The notes under the pieces were generated by a model. That model was not told the DNA's origin. It saw nothing but the letters and a program-made list of their open reading frames with translations, and searched no databases. A program made the position numbers and the translations under genes. A stretch of DNA of 64,000 nucleotides, taken from Symbiodinium natans (Eukaryota; Sar; Dinophyceae; Suessiales; Symbiodiniaceae). Shown here one piece after another: positions 33,215 through 46,111 of this stretch. The number at the start of each line of letters is the position of its first letter. Positions within the stretch are counted from its first letter, which is position 1. The stretch lies in NCBI GenBank assembly GCA_905221605.1, contig CAJNDS010002284.1:62001-126000 (forward strand), written 5' to 3'.

Positions 33215-34358
33215 TTAGGGTATAGGGCTTAGGGCTTAGGGTTTAGGGATTAGGGCTTAGGGTTTAGGGATTAGGGTTTCGGGCTACGAGACATGACATG
33301 ATGCCGGGTTCCCAGGCCCTCGCACCCGACCATCCTCAGAACTTGTCGTCGCTTGTCAGGGTCTCATCTTGTTCGATTTCCAAAAGTGCCGACAGTTACG
33401 AGACCCCCCCCGCCCCCCAAACCCAACAAAACTCAAGGAAGCCGTACACCACACACCACACCTAAAACCCCAAACCCACACCACCACCGTCGGATTCAGA
33501 TATACGTGCATACACACACTTGTCAGGTGCGGACGGGAAAGGTGTGGACATAAACACGCTGGCACCGCATACTTTCAGCTTGCTTTCTGTGTCCCCGAGG
33601 CCCTGAAGCTTTTCCGCATGCATGCTAACCAATGTAACACCGAAGTCTAGCCCAGAGGCAGAGCACCTGAAAGCATCTGGTCGTAACTAACCCGGCCCTC
33701 GCTCCACGTCATGTTTCTTTGCCTTCCAGTATGTTTGCTGCTCCTCTTTTGTCAGCGCTATTGACATGCCCCGTTTGCCCACTCTCCTTGTCATCCACAC
33801 TCCGGGGGGGGGGCCCTGCTACCACTGCTCCACCCTCAACTTGTTCTACCACAGAGTTGTTGCGCCATGCTTGTGCCATCCGCTTTCTACAACGCACCCT
33901 CCAGCACACGCTTGTGACGCTGTAGTCTGGACCCTTAAGCAAGCACGGGTCGTGGCAACATTGACCCAAGAATGAAATGAAGGTGCTTCTGATTGCAAAA
34001 AGAAACGAACAGTGACAAAACCCACCCAAGCATACGCCCTTCAACCTCTGAACATCCTTAAGCTCCAGAACCGTGCCTAAACACCATAAAGTGCAACCCT
34101 CTGAGCCCTGAACCCAGTGAAAACCCCTGAACCCCCCTTCACCCCCCCTGGCTTCCCCCCCCAGGCTCCGTGGCGCAGGAGGCAGAGTCAAAGCCTGGCG
34201 TCCGGTAGACCTCCTTGCAGTACCTTTGTGCGCGCACGTCATTATCCTCACATTGTTTCGGCCTCAAGCTTTTTTTTTGCCTTGCGCCTGTTGTTGACAG
34301 TGCTTTCAGTTGGGGGCGCCGGATCTGTGGGTATGTTTAGTGAGGGCTGCTCGCTTCT
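33215..34358. other. Spacer between the modular gene and the long secreted-protein gene
   Basis: Telomere-like heptamers occupy 33213-33285. The remaining ~1 kb shows only short, poorly supported frames on both strands. A region near 34164-34200 has an A-box-like word but no matching B box. Confidence 0.45.
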
Positions 34359-37300
34359 TCAGAGCTGCAGCTTCGCCGGGGCCAGCAGCTGCATGGAGGG
34401 CGTGGAGAAGTCCAGGTTCAAGTCTGGAACCAGCCCCGTGATCGCTCCTGGGAGGGACCCACACCCCCTTGGATCCTCGAAGCGCCTTAGGGACTCCACA
34501 GAGTCCCTAAGCTTCCTTAAGGTTCCCTGGGGGTACCTGCCCCCCCTCCTTAGAACCCTATGACCCCGACATCTTCTCCACAAGAGCCCCCCGCTCCGGC
34601 AGCTGCAACAGCCGCGTCCATGGCCAGGTCGGCCACCTCAGCTGGCTGTTGCAAAAGTTGCAGACATCTTCTCTCCAAAAAGCCTGGAAACAAGCAACTC
34701 CAGGCGGTGGTCACATGAACACATGTGTATGCCCATTAAAATGACATATTGTATGCAGATGTATGTGTATGTGTATGCGTGTGCGTATTTAGGTATGTTG
34801 CTTTGTGCATCTGACGACGTCTGTATATGCATACGTGAGAAGGCAAACACCAAGGCCTCCTAATGAAGGCCCTGACGCCACACACACCCTAAACCCTAAA
34901 CCCTAAACCCTAAACCCTAAACCCTAAACCCTAAACCCTAAACCCTAAACCCTAAACCCTAAACCCTAAACCCTAAACCCTAAACCCTAAACCCTAAACC
35001 CTAAACCCTAAACCCTAAACCCTAAACCGCAGCAAGCCAAGCAGCGGTGCTGACGCCTGGGATACACGCTGCTGGCCCGGTCATGAGCTGCGCAAGGGCC
35101 CTCGCTCCACTCAGAATCCTTGGTGTAGGGTTTCAGAAGAAGCAAAAAAACCTGAGATTCCTCAGCCTAGAGGCCCCCAGCCCTCTCATCAGCCCCAAAA
35201 TCAGCCCTACAAGCCTCCGAAGGCCGAAGGCCCACCCCCCACCCCCCCCCCCCCCCCCCCCCCCCCCCCCTTCGCCTTTCCCTCTTCCCCTAAAAACCGA
35301 GATCTGAGCTTCGACTCCGTGATCTTCTCCTTGATCCAGCCGGTGCCCAAGCTTGCGGTGAAGGCCTTGGGCAGCGCGAAGCCTCAGGGAACTCCCAAAA
35401 AAGGGGCTTTCACAGCAAAGAACCCCTTCGGAGCACGGCACCCCCCGTATAGGCAAACTGTTGATATCAAACTAAGGTGCAAGGATTCGTCTGTTCTCGT
35501 TATGATATGCCTTTCTATACAGCCCCCCGCCCCCCCGCCCACTTGAAACCATGACTCTGGCAAATTGCCACCACAACCCCCGCCTTGGACGTCAACATCT
35601 GCATACATGTTGAGGGCCGCTGCTCCGCACATCTCGAGGTGGTTCGCTCGGCTTGCGTTTGAAGCAAAGCTGGTCCTAGGGATGAAAGAGGACAGGGGAG
35701 TCACCTGGAGGATTTCCCAAAGCACGATAAGTTCAAATTCACAATAAGTTCAGATCAAGGGAGCCCTATTTTGATTAATGCTTGGAAATAAGACAGCAGG
35801 TCAACAACCCCCGGGCGCCAGAGAAAAAAGAGCTCGCGATACAGAACGACCAAGAAGACCCACCAAGCCCAGCCACTTAAAGCCTCAGGCACCATAAAGC
35901 CCCCTAAACCTGAACCCCCCTAACCCCTGAAACCCTAAACCCTAATCCTAAACCCTAAAACCCTAAAACCCTAAACCCTAAACCCCAAACCCTAAACCCT
36001 AAACCCTAACCCTGAACCCGACGGTCTGACTTTGAGGTTTGCGGGGAGGTTGGTCCTGGTCACCTGTGTCTTGGTCTCCGCCAGAACCAGTCCAGAGGAG
36101 AACCGCAGGGTCCCCTGGGCCCGGACCTGGCGCCGGAGAACTTTTTGCTTCTTTCTTCTTTTTTTGGGGGGGGGGCTCTTCGGGAGCGGCTCCGCTCACC
36201 TGCCCCCAAAAGAAAAGCCCCAAACACCCTAAACACCTCCAAAAAAAGCCAGGTTGCTGCTGCACTCACTTAAGGTCAACCGGAGGGAGCGGACATTATT
36301 ATGGTACGGTTGCAGGGGTGCAGGCTACGTAGAAGATCCTTTTCTGCCCCCAGACAACAATCGCTGCGTACATCCTCGTGCGCCTATTTCCCCGTGCGCA
36401 CCTCAGCGTTGAACATCGGGTTGACGACGACGGGCACGCCGGGCATTGGCCAAACCTGGATGCTTTGCAGGGAAAGAAGGAGCCCTAAACCCTAAACCCT
36501 AAACCCTAAACCCTAAACCCTAAACCCTAAACCCTAAACCCTAAACCCTAATTCCTACAATGGCCTGTTTTTTTTCGTTTTGGAGTTCTGTTCCTTGGGC
36601 GGGACTTTGGGAAGCGGCAGTGAAGGGGACTGTTGGGGTGAGAGCCAAAGAGTGGATCTCCGCCGGATTTTCGTAGGAGCTAGCTCGAAAAGCCCTAAGC
36701 CCTACAGTAAACCGTAAGCCCTACAAGGGGGTTTACGAACATGGGGGTACCCTTTTTGGTGAGTTCCTTTTATAAGGAGGGTACTATTTGGGGGTAGACT
36801 AGGGGTACCCCTATTTGGGGCAATGCCCCGCAAAGGAAAAACTGCTTTCAGAGCTTCAAGGGTTCTGCCGAGGAGCCGTGAGCACCGGGCCCATACCGAC
36901 GCGAGCGCTGCCGTAGGCAGATGCTGCCAAGCCGAAACCTTCCTGTCACTTATGAGCTGCTCAATGTAGGAAAAGGGAAGGGGTTGGGTGGGGTTGGGCG
37001 GGTTTTGGGTTTAGAGTTCAGGGATTTTGGGGTTCAGGGTTTTGCGGGTTCAGGGTTTTTAGGGTTTAGGGTTTAGGGTGCTCATAGGGGGGATGTTGCA
37101 TAATGTGATGTACCTACAGAATCCCTGAAAGGGCTTCACGGGCCCGAACTCCTACCGCGAACTTGGCGCCATGTCAGGGGATCGGGGAAAAGCAAAGAAA
37201 GTCATGATGCTAACTAACATCCGGTTCCTTCATGCCCCGCTGCTCTTTTAGGGTCTGCACGTGCCGTAAGCCCGTAGCCCCCGCCCCCCCCAAACCCCCC

Positions 37301-40300
37301 CACCCCCCAAACCCCCTAAACCCTAAACCCTGAGAAACCTTTAATTTTAATCCTAAACCCCCTAAACCCCCTAAACCCCCTAAACCCCCTAAACCCCCTA
37401 AACCCCCAAACCGGCCTGGTGCTTGATGGATGGCGTCTGGAAGTCGACGTCGGAGTGGCCCTTGGTGTTCACCAGCACGGACCCGGAGATTTGGAAGTCC
37501 ATGCTGGCCCCCACCTCCCAAGACAACACAGCTACGCTGCTTTGTGTATTTATCTCTTTCTCTGTATTATCCCTTTCTCTTGTCTCTGATGGCTTTTCGG
37601 AAGGGAGAGGGTCGGAGGGGGCCTGGCTGTTTTGGTGAGGAGCCTTGTGACGCTTGGGGATCTTCGGCTCATCCTGTTTGCTCTTCGCTGTGCCCTTCGG
37701 TCCTGGGCAGCGCCGGTGACGATGCCAGTCAGCTCCACTTCTGCCAGCATCTGCAGCACCACCTTTGTTGGTCAAAACATCCCAATGCCCCATCATGACA
37801 CGAGAATCCTACCCCCTACCCTGAAGAAGGGAAGGACCAGGAAGCACGCATAAACACCCGGGCCCCGCCCTCTAAAGGGCAGCGGAGGAGCCATGATGCA
37901 GAAGGGTGGGGCGCAGGCCATCTTGGTGATGGGCTTCTTTGGAAACCTCGGGAGCTCTCAAAGCCTAAGACAAAAGCGGAAGCTGCGGCGAAGAACGGAA
38001 AAGAGAATCGGCGACTCGCAGGTGTGCTGCGCGCCACAGAAGGTGCTCAAAAAGCGTCCGCAATGCCACAATTATGGGGGCTTACATGTAGAAGCCCCTA
38101 ATAGCAGGATCCCCTTCCAATAAGGACCCCAATAAGGTACCCCTAATTTCGGAAACCCCCCATGTCTTTGAAGCCAAACCCAAAACCCTCCCGCAGCCTC
38201 CGAAGGTAAGGCGGGCCACCTCCACCTTCCGAAGCCTAGCCCGGGCAATGTACACACCAGAGCCACCTCTCACTCAGGAAGGCAAGTGCCGGGCCACGTA
38301 GCCCCTTCAGCACCCCTTCCTTGCTCAACCCCCCTGTCTAAGACCCCCTCCAAACCCCCGAACTTTCCAAAAAAAACGCCCTGAATGCCCAATCCCCTCA
38401 CCTCCCCAAACCCCTCAACCCTAAACCCTAAGCTCTCCCAAACCCTGTGTATACACATATATGTATGTATATATATATATATATGTATATATAACTAGTA
38501 CAATCTATTGAACTATAAAAAGAACCTTTGAATTGAGAGGTCCCAGGAGCCGCCTTTCCGCGACCATGGCGCAGCTGCCCTCGGCGGAGACCAGGGCGTC
38601 GAAGGAGGCGCGGACAAGGCCCTCGATGCCCACCTTCAAACCATGTAGCCATGTAGTAAGAGCGAAACTTTGTAGCACATGAATATCTCTGAAAAAACGA
38701 GCATACATGACTTGATCTTGTTCTGTCTGATGGGTTGGGATTGTCTTCTACTTGAAGAGTTTCGGGTTCTCTTTCGGGCTTGTACATGTGTTCTACGGTG
38801 CTCTGGGCCCGTAAACCTCCCGAAGTGCCGAAGTCCATCTCGGTTTTGCTCTTTCCGCCTCGGTGTCGCCGTTAGCGTTCAGTCTGATGCTCACCGCTGG
38901 CGCGAACTGGACGACACCCTCCTCGGGCATCAGAATCTCAAGGGTGCATTTTGGGTCGGTGGTACAAGCGAAAGCTCTAGTAGCATGCGATGCCCCCTCT
39001 CCGAGCCTTGTCTGGAAACCCTTCAGTCCAGAAACCCTACAAGTTGCAAAACAGGCATTGTCTGTAGACATCCCGCAACTAAACCCCCAAAAACCTCGAC
39101 ACCCTCGATTCAAATTCCAAGCCTACCACTGCTCCCTGCGGGAAGAGCAGCCAGCGCCAGCTCCAAGCCAGACTCGCAGGACCCCGAGGGCGCCCGAGAC
39201 TTGGAGCTCTTCAGCGCCTTCCGCGACCTCCACAAGGGCTTCCGGGCCAGCCCAGCTGAGGCTCAGTTGAGGGTCCTGCTCTTTCAAAGGGCCAGGCTTC
39301 AAAAAAAGAAAGGCCTGTGACAAAGGCGCCCCATGAAAGAAAGGGGGGAAGTTCTCAGGGGTTCGGGGAGCGGCTTGGCTTCTGCGGGACCTCAGCTCCG
39401 TGCCAGCTGGCTTGGGCCCCTGGGAGAAGAGCGTCCCGGGCAGCCGGCCTCCTTTGTCGGATGATGGGCCGAAGCAGCTTAGGACTTAAACGGCGTTGAG
39501 GGTTCTAGGGTTCAAGGGCAAGAGTGACCGAACCGAATAAGGAAATATTGGCTTAAGAAAATGTGGTGCTCGGCCGAGAGCTGACGCCCACAAGTGCGGG
39601 AAACATGTGCTGCACTTGAGAACACCAGTCGCGCCCTCGGATTTGGGGGGGAACCATCTGGCCCGGGCCTTTTCGGGAAAGTTAAGCTTCGAGGTTCAGG
39701 TTTGAAAGCCTTTTGGGGCAGGCCTGGGAGGGTTGGGGCGCGGCTTCCGGAGCCATTTTCAGGCTTGAAAGGAAAATGAGAAAATGAGGGACTCCTTTTC
39801 TTAATTTCAAGATAATGAAGGGCTCGTTTGTTTACATTTAAGAACATGAGAGGCTCGATTTTTGTACATTTTGGACATGAGGGGCTCCTTTTCATAATTT
39901 TATCAAAATGAGCCCCTCATTGTCTTCATTTACATTTGGGCCTGAAAATTCGGAAATGGAAGGGTTGGGGGAGGGTTTTTGAATGTTGGGAGGACCTGGG
40001 CAGGGTTTTCGGAGCCATCTTTTCAGGTCAACAAGGAAACTAGGGAAATGAGGGGTTCATTTTCTTAGTCTCGGCTGGAAACGGGCCCTGCAATAGAGAA
40101 GTTTGGAGATAAGAAAATTGCTAAAAAGAAAATTTAGGGTAATGTCAGGGTGTGAGGCTTTCTGTCTGCTCCTCTACTTAAAAAAATCCAGGGTACCCTC
40201 ACCTGAAATGATCGCTTTCTTGTCCCGCGCTGTCGCTGTATCTCAGGACTCAGGCTGGAGGGTGCTACCACCTCTCTCGAACCATGCATACATCATAAAC

Positions 40301-43300
40301 TGTGACGAAGAATAACAAGTATAAGAATCACAAAACCTTGGTCAACCTCTCTAAATGCCAGCCCCAGCTTCTGCCGCTACTGCTGCTGTCTCCCATGTCG
40401 AAGCCGCCGCCAGCTGAGATCCCAAAGCCGTTGGAAAACTCGGCGCCCGTCCGGAACACGCACTTCCTTAGATTCTTAGACTCTCCCAGGGCAAGGAATA
40501 CAATGAAGACAGAGGCCGGCCTCTGCTTTTGCTTTCACAATGGGCTTTTGTGAAGGGACTTGAAGCTCTACAACAAGGGGGGGTGGGATAAGTGGCCCCA
40601 CGCTCTGGGACCAAGCTTCAATGAGAGTTCCGACGAGGAGACGCTGACGTCGCTTCCCGCGTCGCAGTCGCAAGCATCGCCGATCAGCATCCTGCACCTC
40701 TGGCTGCAGCTGCTATGGAGACAATATGGGGGGAGAGCTTCCGAAATTCTTGGGGTGCCTTCCTTATTGGGGTCCCTTATTATAAGGGAATCCTGCTATT
40801 TTGGGGGGTCTAAAGTAAAGGGTCCCTTTTTTTTTTTTTTTCGGAAACCCTGATATCGGTGAAAGTGGGAGGGAGAGCCGATATTGCTACTGTTCTTGTC
40901 TTTCTCATGATCTTTGTAGTGTATGCTCCTACTGTCATTACGATGCCTACTCCCCTAATTTATCCTTCATGAGTATCCTGATTCTCGTTACTACTTTCTC
41001 AGTACCCTGACACGGTTCTCATGATCGTTGTTGCGAGGACTGGGGGTGCCTCCGCGAGGGCTCCTAAAGGAAATCTTGCAGGGCAGGGCGCAAAGTGAAG
41101 GACTCGGCGAAGCAGCTGATGAACTTCTTCATCTCCTCCCACGCGGCTTTCGCAAGGCCAGCGGCTAAAGGGCCCACTTTGGCAATCTCACCACCTGAAG
41201 GACAAGCAGCCCGCTGAGGGTGCTTTTTGTTGTTTGTTCTTTTTGGGGGGTTTGAGGGACTCCGGGGCAACCAAAACAGCCGCACAAGTGGTGCCAAAAC
41301 CCATAAACGCCCAAAGCCCACATCCGGAAATCTGGCGAAAAGGCACGAAATACGCCCCGTTTGAGCCGTGCCGCCAAGAGCCGAAGCCTTGCTGGCAATC
41401 TCGTTGCCCACTGTGCTGGCCAGGCTCGCGCCCTGCAAAGTCTGCAGCGGGGGAGGGGGGGAGAAAACTGCCATGTAGCATGAAAGACCTAAACCCTCAG
41501 CCCTGATCCCTATCAACAAAGAAAAGCCCTAAACCCGAAAAAACCCTCATGCCTACACAACACCCTAAACCCTACACCCTAAACCCTAAAACCTGAACCC
41601 TAAACCCTAAACCCTAAACCCTACACCCAGTCTTGGAGCTTCCCATGGCCTGAGCTATCGAGTGCTTGGCCGCCTCCAGCGCATCTCCGGCCAGATCTAC
41701 CGTGGCATCGGCAACTACTTCCTTTGCTCAGCAGGGCATGCTTTTCGGGTTTAGGGTTGAGGGTTTGGGGTTTAGGGTTTAGGGGTTAGGGTTTGGGGAT
41801 TCAGAGCTCGACAAATGGGTGGGCCGGAGGGGGCTTCTCCAAATCATGGTCCTTCTGTGAGTATGCTACATATTTTGAAGAACATATATGAATACAAATT
41901 CAAGTATAAATACAAATATAAGAATATGTGTATGTATATGTATATGTGTATATATATAATACATATACATATATATATATATATAGAAATATATATATAT
42001 ATGTATATATAAACGGCCGCGTATGATCATGGGATCGCCGGAAAGGATCATGGCTTAGAGGACAGTACAAAGGGCATCGCTGGCATTCTTGTAGCTAACC
42101 CTGATCGCATGGATCGACGCGAGGCTGATCCAGCTGTGAATTTCGGTGGGCGGGGCCTGTGCTTGAAATCATCCACGGAGGCCCGTGAAACGGAGGCTGT
42201 AAAGGAGAGCGATGCGCTTGATGAACTCGAGACAAGACAAAGCCTAAACCCTAAACCCTAAACCCTAAACCCTAAACCCTAAAGCTGAAAAAACTACTCG
42301 TCTCCGAGATGTGTCGCCTACATCTGCCACGGCCTTCCCAGCCGACATGGCGACGTCTCCCAGGGTGGCGGCCGCATCCTCTGGCAGCCCACTGACAACT
42401 GAACCTCAAATCCCTCAAAGCATGTATGTATGTACTGTATGTATACATATATATATATATATATTATATTATATTATATTATAATATATATACATACATA
42501 ATCACTGGGTTGTATGTGAGGTTTCGGAGATGCGGGGGTGTGGCGGTCCTTGATCTCGCTTGGGAGTGCGCCGACGGTCGTTTCTGCAGCCTCGACGATG
42601 GAGTTGCCGACGACGACGGCGGCATTTCCGACGTAGTCCCCCACAGTCAGCCCCACATCTGCGATGCCTCTGGGCCAGCATCCGGGGATCGCAGGAACCG
42701 CTTGTTATGCCAAGTGGCGCGAAGCAGACTTTCGTGGGTCGAGCATAGACATAGACCTTTTAGAGCAATTTTTCAAGCTCGGGGGCCTGATCCAACATCC
42801 TCCGGGATGTCGCCGATCGTCTCCAATCCTCCGCTGCTTCATGGCTGCGGTCCAGGGTCTATCGTTGAGGGCTGCGAATCGTTGTTGGGTTCAAGCTTTT
42901 TTTAGGGCTCTGTGAGCCTACGCCAGCAACCCTGAAGAGGTTCTGCCCAGGAGCCGTCTGAGATTGGGTCCAGCCATTTCGAGGACACTGCGCTGTCCAG
43001 GTCCTCCGTAGGGCGAGCGCCATGAGAATGCTTATGAAGACTTACTCAGATGAAAGCTCTGATCCCCATCTTCCTCTTTCCTTGCGATTAGTATAAGCTT
43101 GTTACTTCCCATATATGGCTGCTACTTGCTGGAACCCAGAGGGCTTTCTTTAATGGAGGCTGCGAAGCTGGCTTGGGTGCTGTGGATCTGATCTGAATAT
43201 CGTGAGGCTTCTGCTGGGGTGGTTGCAGTACAAGCTCCATTCGCTTCGGCTGCTCATGTCACAGGGGGACGGTGGATGGAGTCACGAAGCCGGAGATCAG

Positions 43301-45799
43301 ATCACATTGATCTGCTGAGCGGTTGTCGGCTCATCCTTATGTCGACAGGCCCAGAGTCGTGGCCGCAGCCGGCAGCACAGAAGCGCAGCTCAGCGCTTGA
43401 ACTCAACAAGGCCAATATGGGCCAGTGGCATCTCAGAGCTTATGCGGCCTGTATAGAACGCGAGTGCAAAGGTAGGTTGCCGGTATGGCCGTACCGGACT
43501 TAAACAAAAGCAACAGTGCGTCATTCGGATCTTTGCTGGGCCACAGTGCAAGGCTGATGAGGCAACTGGGGGCTGATGCCTCGGCCCTAATCTTCAGTCG
43601 CCTTGCGGACCAGGGGGGGCATGACCCGAGCGGGTATCCGGGCATGACTTGTTGCACGATTGGTTGCGGCTGTGTGCTTGTGCATGCAAAAACAGGGGTG
43701 ATACTGTGGTTCGAAGCTTGTGCATGATGCAAAGCCACACAAACAGATCGAGGGCGCACATGCTACAGTCGGGGCGTCGGGTTAATTACACATACTTGAG
43801 ATGTTGCAACAAATACAGGTGACGAGCTGTTCTGGGTGGGGATGCATCTGATGTTATTCCACGCAGTAAAGGATACGATCTATTGCCGTCATGTGACTGC
43901 GCACATTTTGATGCTACGTGAGCAATCGGAAGATACTTACGGTCATGGGACGTCGTGTGCTGCAATGTCATGTGATGCAAAGAGGGGAGGGGGGATGCAT
44001 CACGCTTGTGACTGCGAGCTCGTTTGGTTGCGCAGAAACTGCTGAGGACCAGGAGTCACGCATACGTTGCGATGCCACACAAGCAGGGAGAAGGATTTGT
44101 ACTGGGGTATAGGTACAAGTCGCAGACTTAGGACTTACAATTCTAAGAACCGGAGTTTCAACAGCTCCAGTTCCAAGAAGGCTCAACTGAAGGGCTGGAT
44201 CCGCATTTTTGGTGAGAAGGGAACGCGGGGGAGTACATGCTTTAGCATGTTTGGGTCCTAAAAACCTCAAAACGCGGACTCCCCCGCATCCTGGGTGTGT
44301 GGTTCCTAGGGGCCGAGGGAAACCGAGGCCGGAACGTGGGGGAGTACACGTTTTAGCATGTTTGGGCCCCAAAAACCTCCCAACGAAAACTCAGGCACCA
44401 ACAACGCAAACCTTTAGAGAATCGCAAAAAAACAAAACCTTTAGAGAATCGCAGAAAAAAAACACCTAAACCCTAAACCCGAAACCCAAACCCGAAAACC
44501 TTCGGCAGGTCCTTGTGGAAACTGGCCGAACGCGCGCGGTCCAGCTTGGCGCGGGCCAGCAGTGAGGCCCGAGCCAGGGACTCGCAAGGAAGGTTTGCAG
44601 GGGGGGGGGGGGGGTGTAATCCCCTTCCCCTTATATTCAACCCCCGCCCCCCACCGTAGCCCCTAATATTAATTACTCCCATTACGGCAATATTAGGGGT
44701 TTACGTAGGGTTTAGAGGCTTTGCAGGGTCTGTAGGCTCCTGGGTCTATGCGGTTGAAGGGGGCCTTCAGGCAAACAAGGTTTGATTCCATGCTTTGCCC
44801 TGAAGAAAGCCCAAACCTCATAAGGTGAAGTTTGAGTTTTTGGCGCCTCCTGGAGCTTGAGCTAAGGGCTTTTTTAGGGGCTTTGGGCTTAGAGCTTAAT
44901 GATTTAGGGCTTAGGGTTTATGCACATTTCCTAAACCCTAAACCCTATTTAAGGCTTTTAGGGCTTCTCCGGGGGTCCCTATGACATATGACCACTCCCC
45001 GCAGGCCTGTGCACGGTCGGCCGGGAACCTTCAAAGCAAAAGCTTGGTTTGCAACCCCCCCCTCCAAACCCATCGAAGCCCCAGAAATTATCCCTAAGAC
45101 TTTCTGAGTCCCAATCCCTAAACCCTAAACCTAAGCCTAAACCCTAAACCCTAAACCCTGAAAGAGGACCCCTAGATGCCCTCTAGGATGCCCAGGTTGG
45201 AGGGGACGGGAGGGGGGGCTAGGGGAGGTTCGCTGAGGTTCCGGGGCTCCAGGGGGGGAGGACCGGAAGTGGCAGTTTTCAGTCCAGAGCCTAAGGATAC
45301 AAGCCCTAAGAAGCTTCGGGCGGGGAGTCTATAGGGTGTATCCGGACAACCGAGACACTGCTGCGGGCGAGGATGCCGTCTCGACAGCTGGGACGACTTC
45401 TGGAGCCACAGAGTCCCGTCGGAGCATGGCTTGACCCTCTCGCCGACGCTGCCATTTTCGTCCTGGAGGTCGTTTAAGGTGCAGAACTTGTTGGCCGAAC
45501 CCACGGAAACCCTACAACCCGGAAGGCACCGCCAAGCTAAGGCTTTTGTGTCAAGATCAACCCAGAGATTCATGGCCCAGCCAGGAACCATCAACGCAGC
45601 GCTTGGAACTCAACTAAGTTCCCAAGCACTCCGCGGCCACACCCAGACACAGCCCCAAAAAAACACCGGACATCACCGAACCTCCCCCCAAACAGTTCTT
45701 CCAAGCAGCAGAGGCTGCGCAAGAGCCATTGCTGTCACTTCCCAGCGTGCAGACGACAAGACAGGTCAGCAAGATGCGGCTGAAGCTACAAGACCTCAT
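34359..45799 (-). CDS. Long secreted protein, unrecognised, about 20 short exons (possibly two genes)
   Basis: The N-terminus at 45799 ([20 protein letters not shown]) is a clear signal peptide. Downstream segments include 45480-45370 ([18 protein letters not shown]), 44590-44500, and an Ala-rich helical group: 42670-42545 ([20 protein letters not shown]), 42390-42290, 41720-41630 ([19 protein letters not shown]), 41440-41380 and 41170-41060. A more beta-like group follows: 40700-40590, 40480-40370, 38950-38840 ([20 protein letters not shown]), 38640-38540, 37780-37690, 37530-37410 ([20 protein letters not shown]), 36480-36390 ([19 protein letters not shown]), 35680-35560, 35400-35300, 35110-35030, 34660-34570 and 34450-34359 ([20 protein letters not shown], stop TGA). 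Function is unknown. The helical N-terminal and strand-rich C-terminal halves might belong to separate genes. I found no second start signal. Introns hold most of the telomere-like arrays. Confidence 0.5.
34886..35027. repeat. Perfect interstitial (CCCTAAA)n, ~20 units
   Basis: About 140 bp of uninterrupted CCCTAAA lie in an intron of the long gene. On the plus strand the orientation is opposite to the array at 24201-24331. Confidence 0.97.
35235..35270. repeat. C homopolymer (~30 bp)
   Basis: A near-pure C run sits between coding-like segments of the long gene. Length in the assembly is probably unreliable. Many other C/G runs of 10-18 bp occur in introns (3078, 17941, 23400, 44600). Confidence 0.85.
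36483..36552. repeat. (CCCTAAA)n, ~10 units
   Basis: This is a perfect telomere-type array abutting a coding-like segment of the long gene (36480-36390). Confidence 0.95.
36735..36830. repeat. Dispersed repeat copy
   Basis: The segment gggggtaccctttttggtga, gttccttttataaggagggt and aggggtacccctatttgggg shares the GGGTACCCTTTTTGGTG start and paired GGTACC words with the copies at 14331 and 30803. Confidence 0.55.
38085..38165. repeat. Dispersed repeat copy (best-preserved)
   Basis: It reads gtagaagcccctaatagcag, gatccccttccaataaggac, cccaataaggtacccctaat and ttcggaaaccccc. The ends (GTAGAAGCCCC / GGAAACCCCC) and internal near-palindromes make this the best template for the family. Confidence 0.7.
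40738..40860. repeat. Dispersed repeat copy, opposite orientation
   Basis: The reverse complement of 40745-40812 reads aatagcaggattcccttata, ataagggaccccaataagga and aggcaccccaagaatttc, matching 38100-38150. So the family occurs in both orientations relative to transcription. Confidence 0.65.
41520..41632. repeat. Degenerate CCCTAAA array
   Basis: About 12 heptamers with CCCTACA and CCTGAA variants lie in an intron of the long gene. Confidence 0.85.
42243..42286. repeat. (CCCTAAA)n, 6 units
   Basis: Perfect short telomere-type array between two coding-like segments of the long gene. Confidence 0.92.
43000..44200. other. Gene-free stretch inside or between genes
   Basis: No coding segment could be supported on the minus strand here. 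The plus-strand frames are short and lack family features. The base composition is more even and there are no telomere-like units, unlike the flanks. This may be a long intron or the boundary between two genes. Confidence 0.35.
44220..44390. repeat. Direct repeat of ~54 bp, 114 bp apart
   Basis: The pattern gaacgcgggggagtacatgc, tttagcatgtttgggtc and ctaaaaacctcaaaacg (44220-44276) recurs at 44334-44386 with about six changes. Confidence 0.8.
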
Positions 45800-45844
45800 C
45801 TATATGGCAAACATCCAAAAGGGGTGTGTAAATATACAGATGTG

Positions 45845-45942
45845 TATGTTTGTATGTTTGTATGTATGTATGGATGTATGGATGTATGGATGTATGGATG
45901 TATGGATGTATGGATGTATGGATGTATGCATGTATGGACATG
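45845..45942. repeat. (ATGTATGG)n/(TATG)n microsatellite
   Basis: GTATGTTT then ATGTATGG tandem units lie directly upstream of the long gene's start codon and merge into the next array. Confidence 0.92.
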
Positions 45943-45947
45943 CATAC

Positions 45948-46111
45948 ATATATATGTATATATATGTATATATATGTATATATATGTATATATATGTATA
46001 TATATGTATATATATGTATATATATGTATATATATGTATATATATGTATATATATGTATATATATGTATATATATGTATATATATGTATATATATGTATA
46101 TATATGTATAT
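45948..46111. repeat. (TATATATG)n octamer array, ~20 units
   Basis: A nearly perfect 8-bp array. It begins about 150 bp upstream of the start codon at 45799 of the minus-strand gene, so it lies in or near that gene's promoter region. Long YIYMYIYV-type open frames are artefacts. Confidence 0.96.

Noticed and set aside
34164-34205. tRNA-like A box (TGGCGCAGGAGG)
   Set aside because: No B box, no acceptor stem pairing and no anticodon arm in the following 80 bases.
38679-39320. 213-codon plus-strand frame
   Set aside because: It overlaps minus-strand segments with better coding character (for example [20 protein letters not shown]) and crosses likely introns. The 39125-39250 part is ambiguous on both strands.
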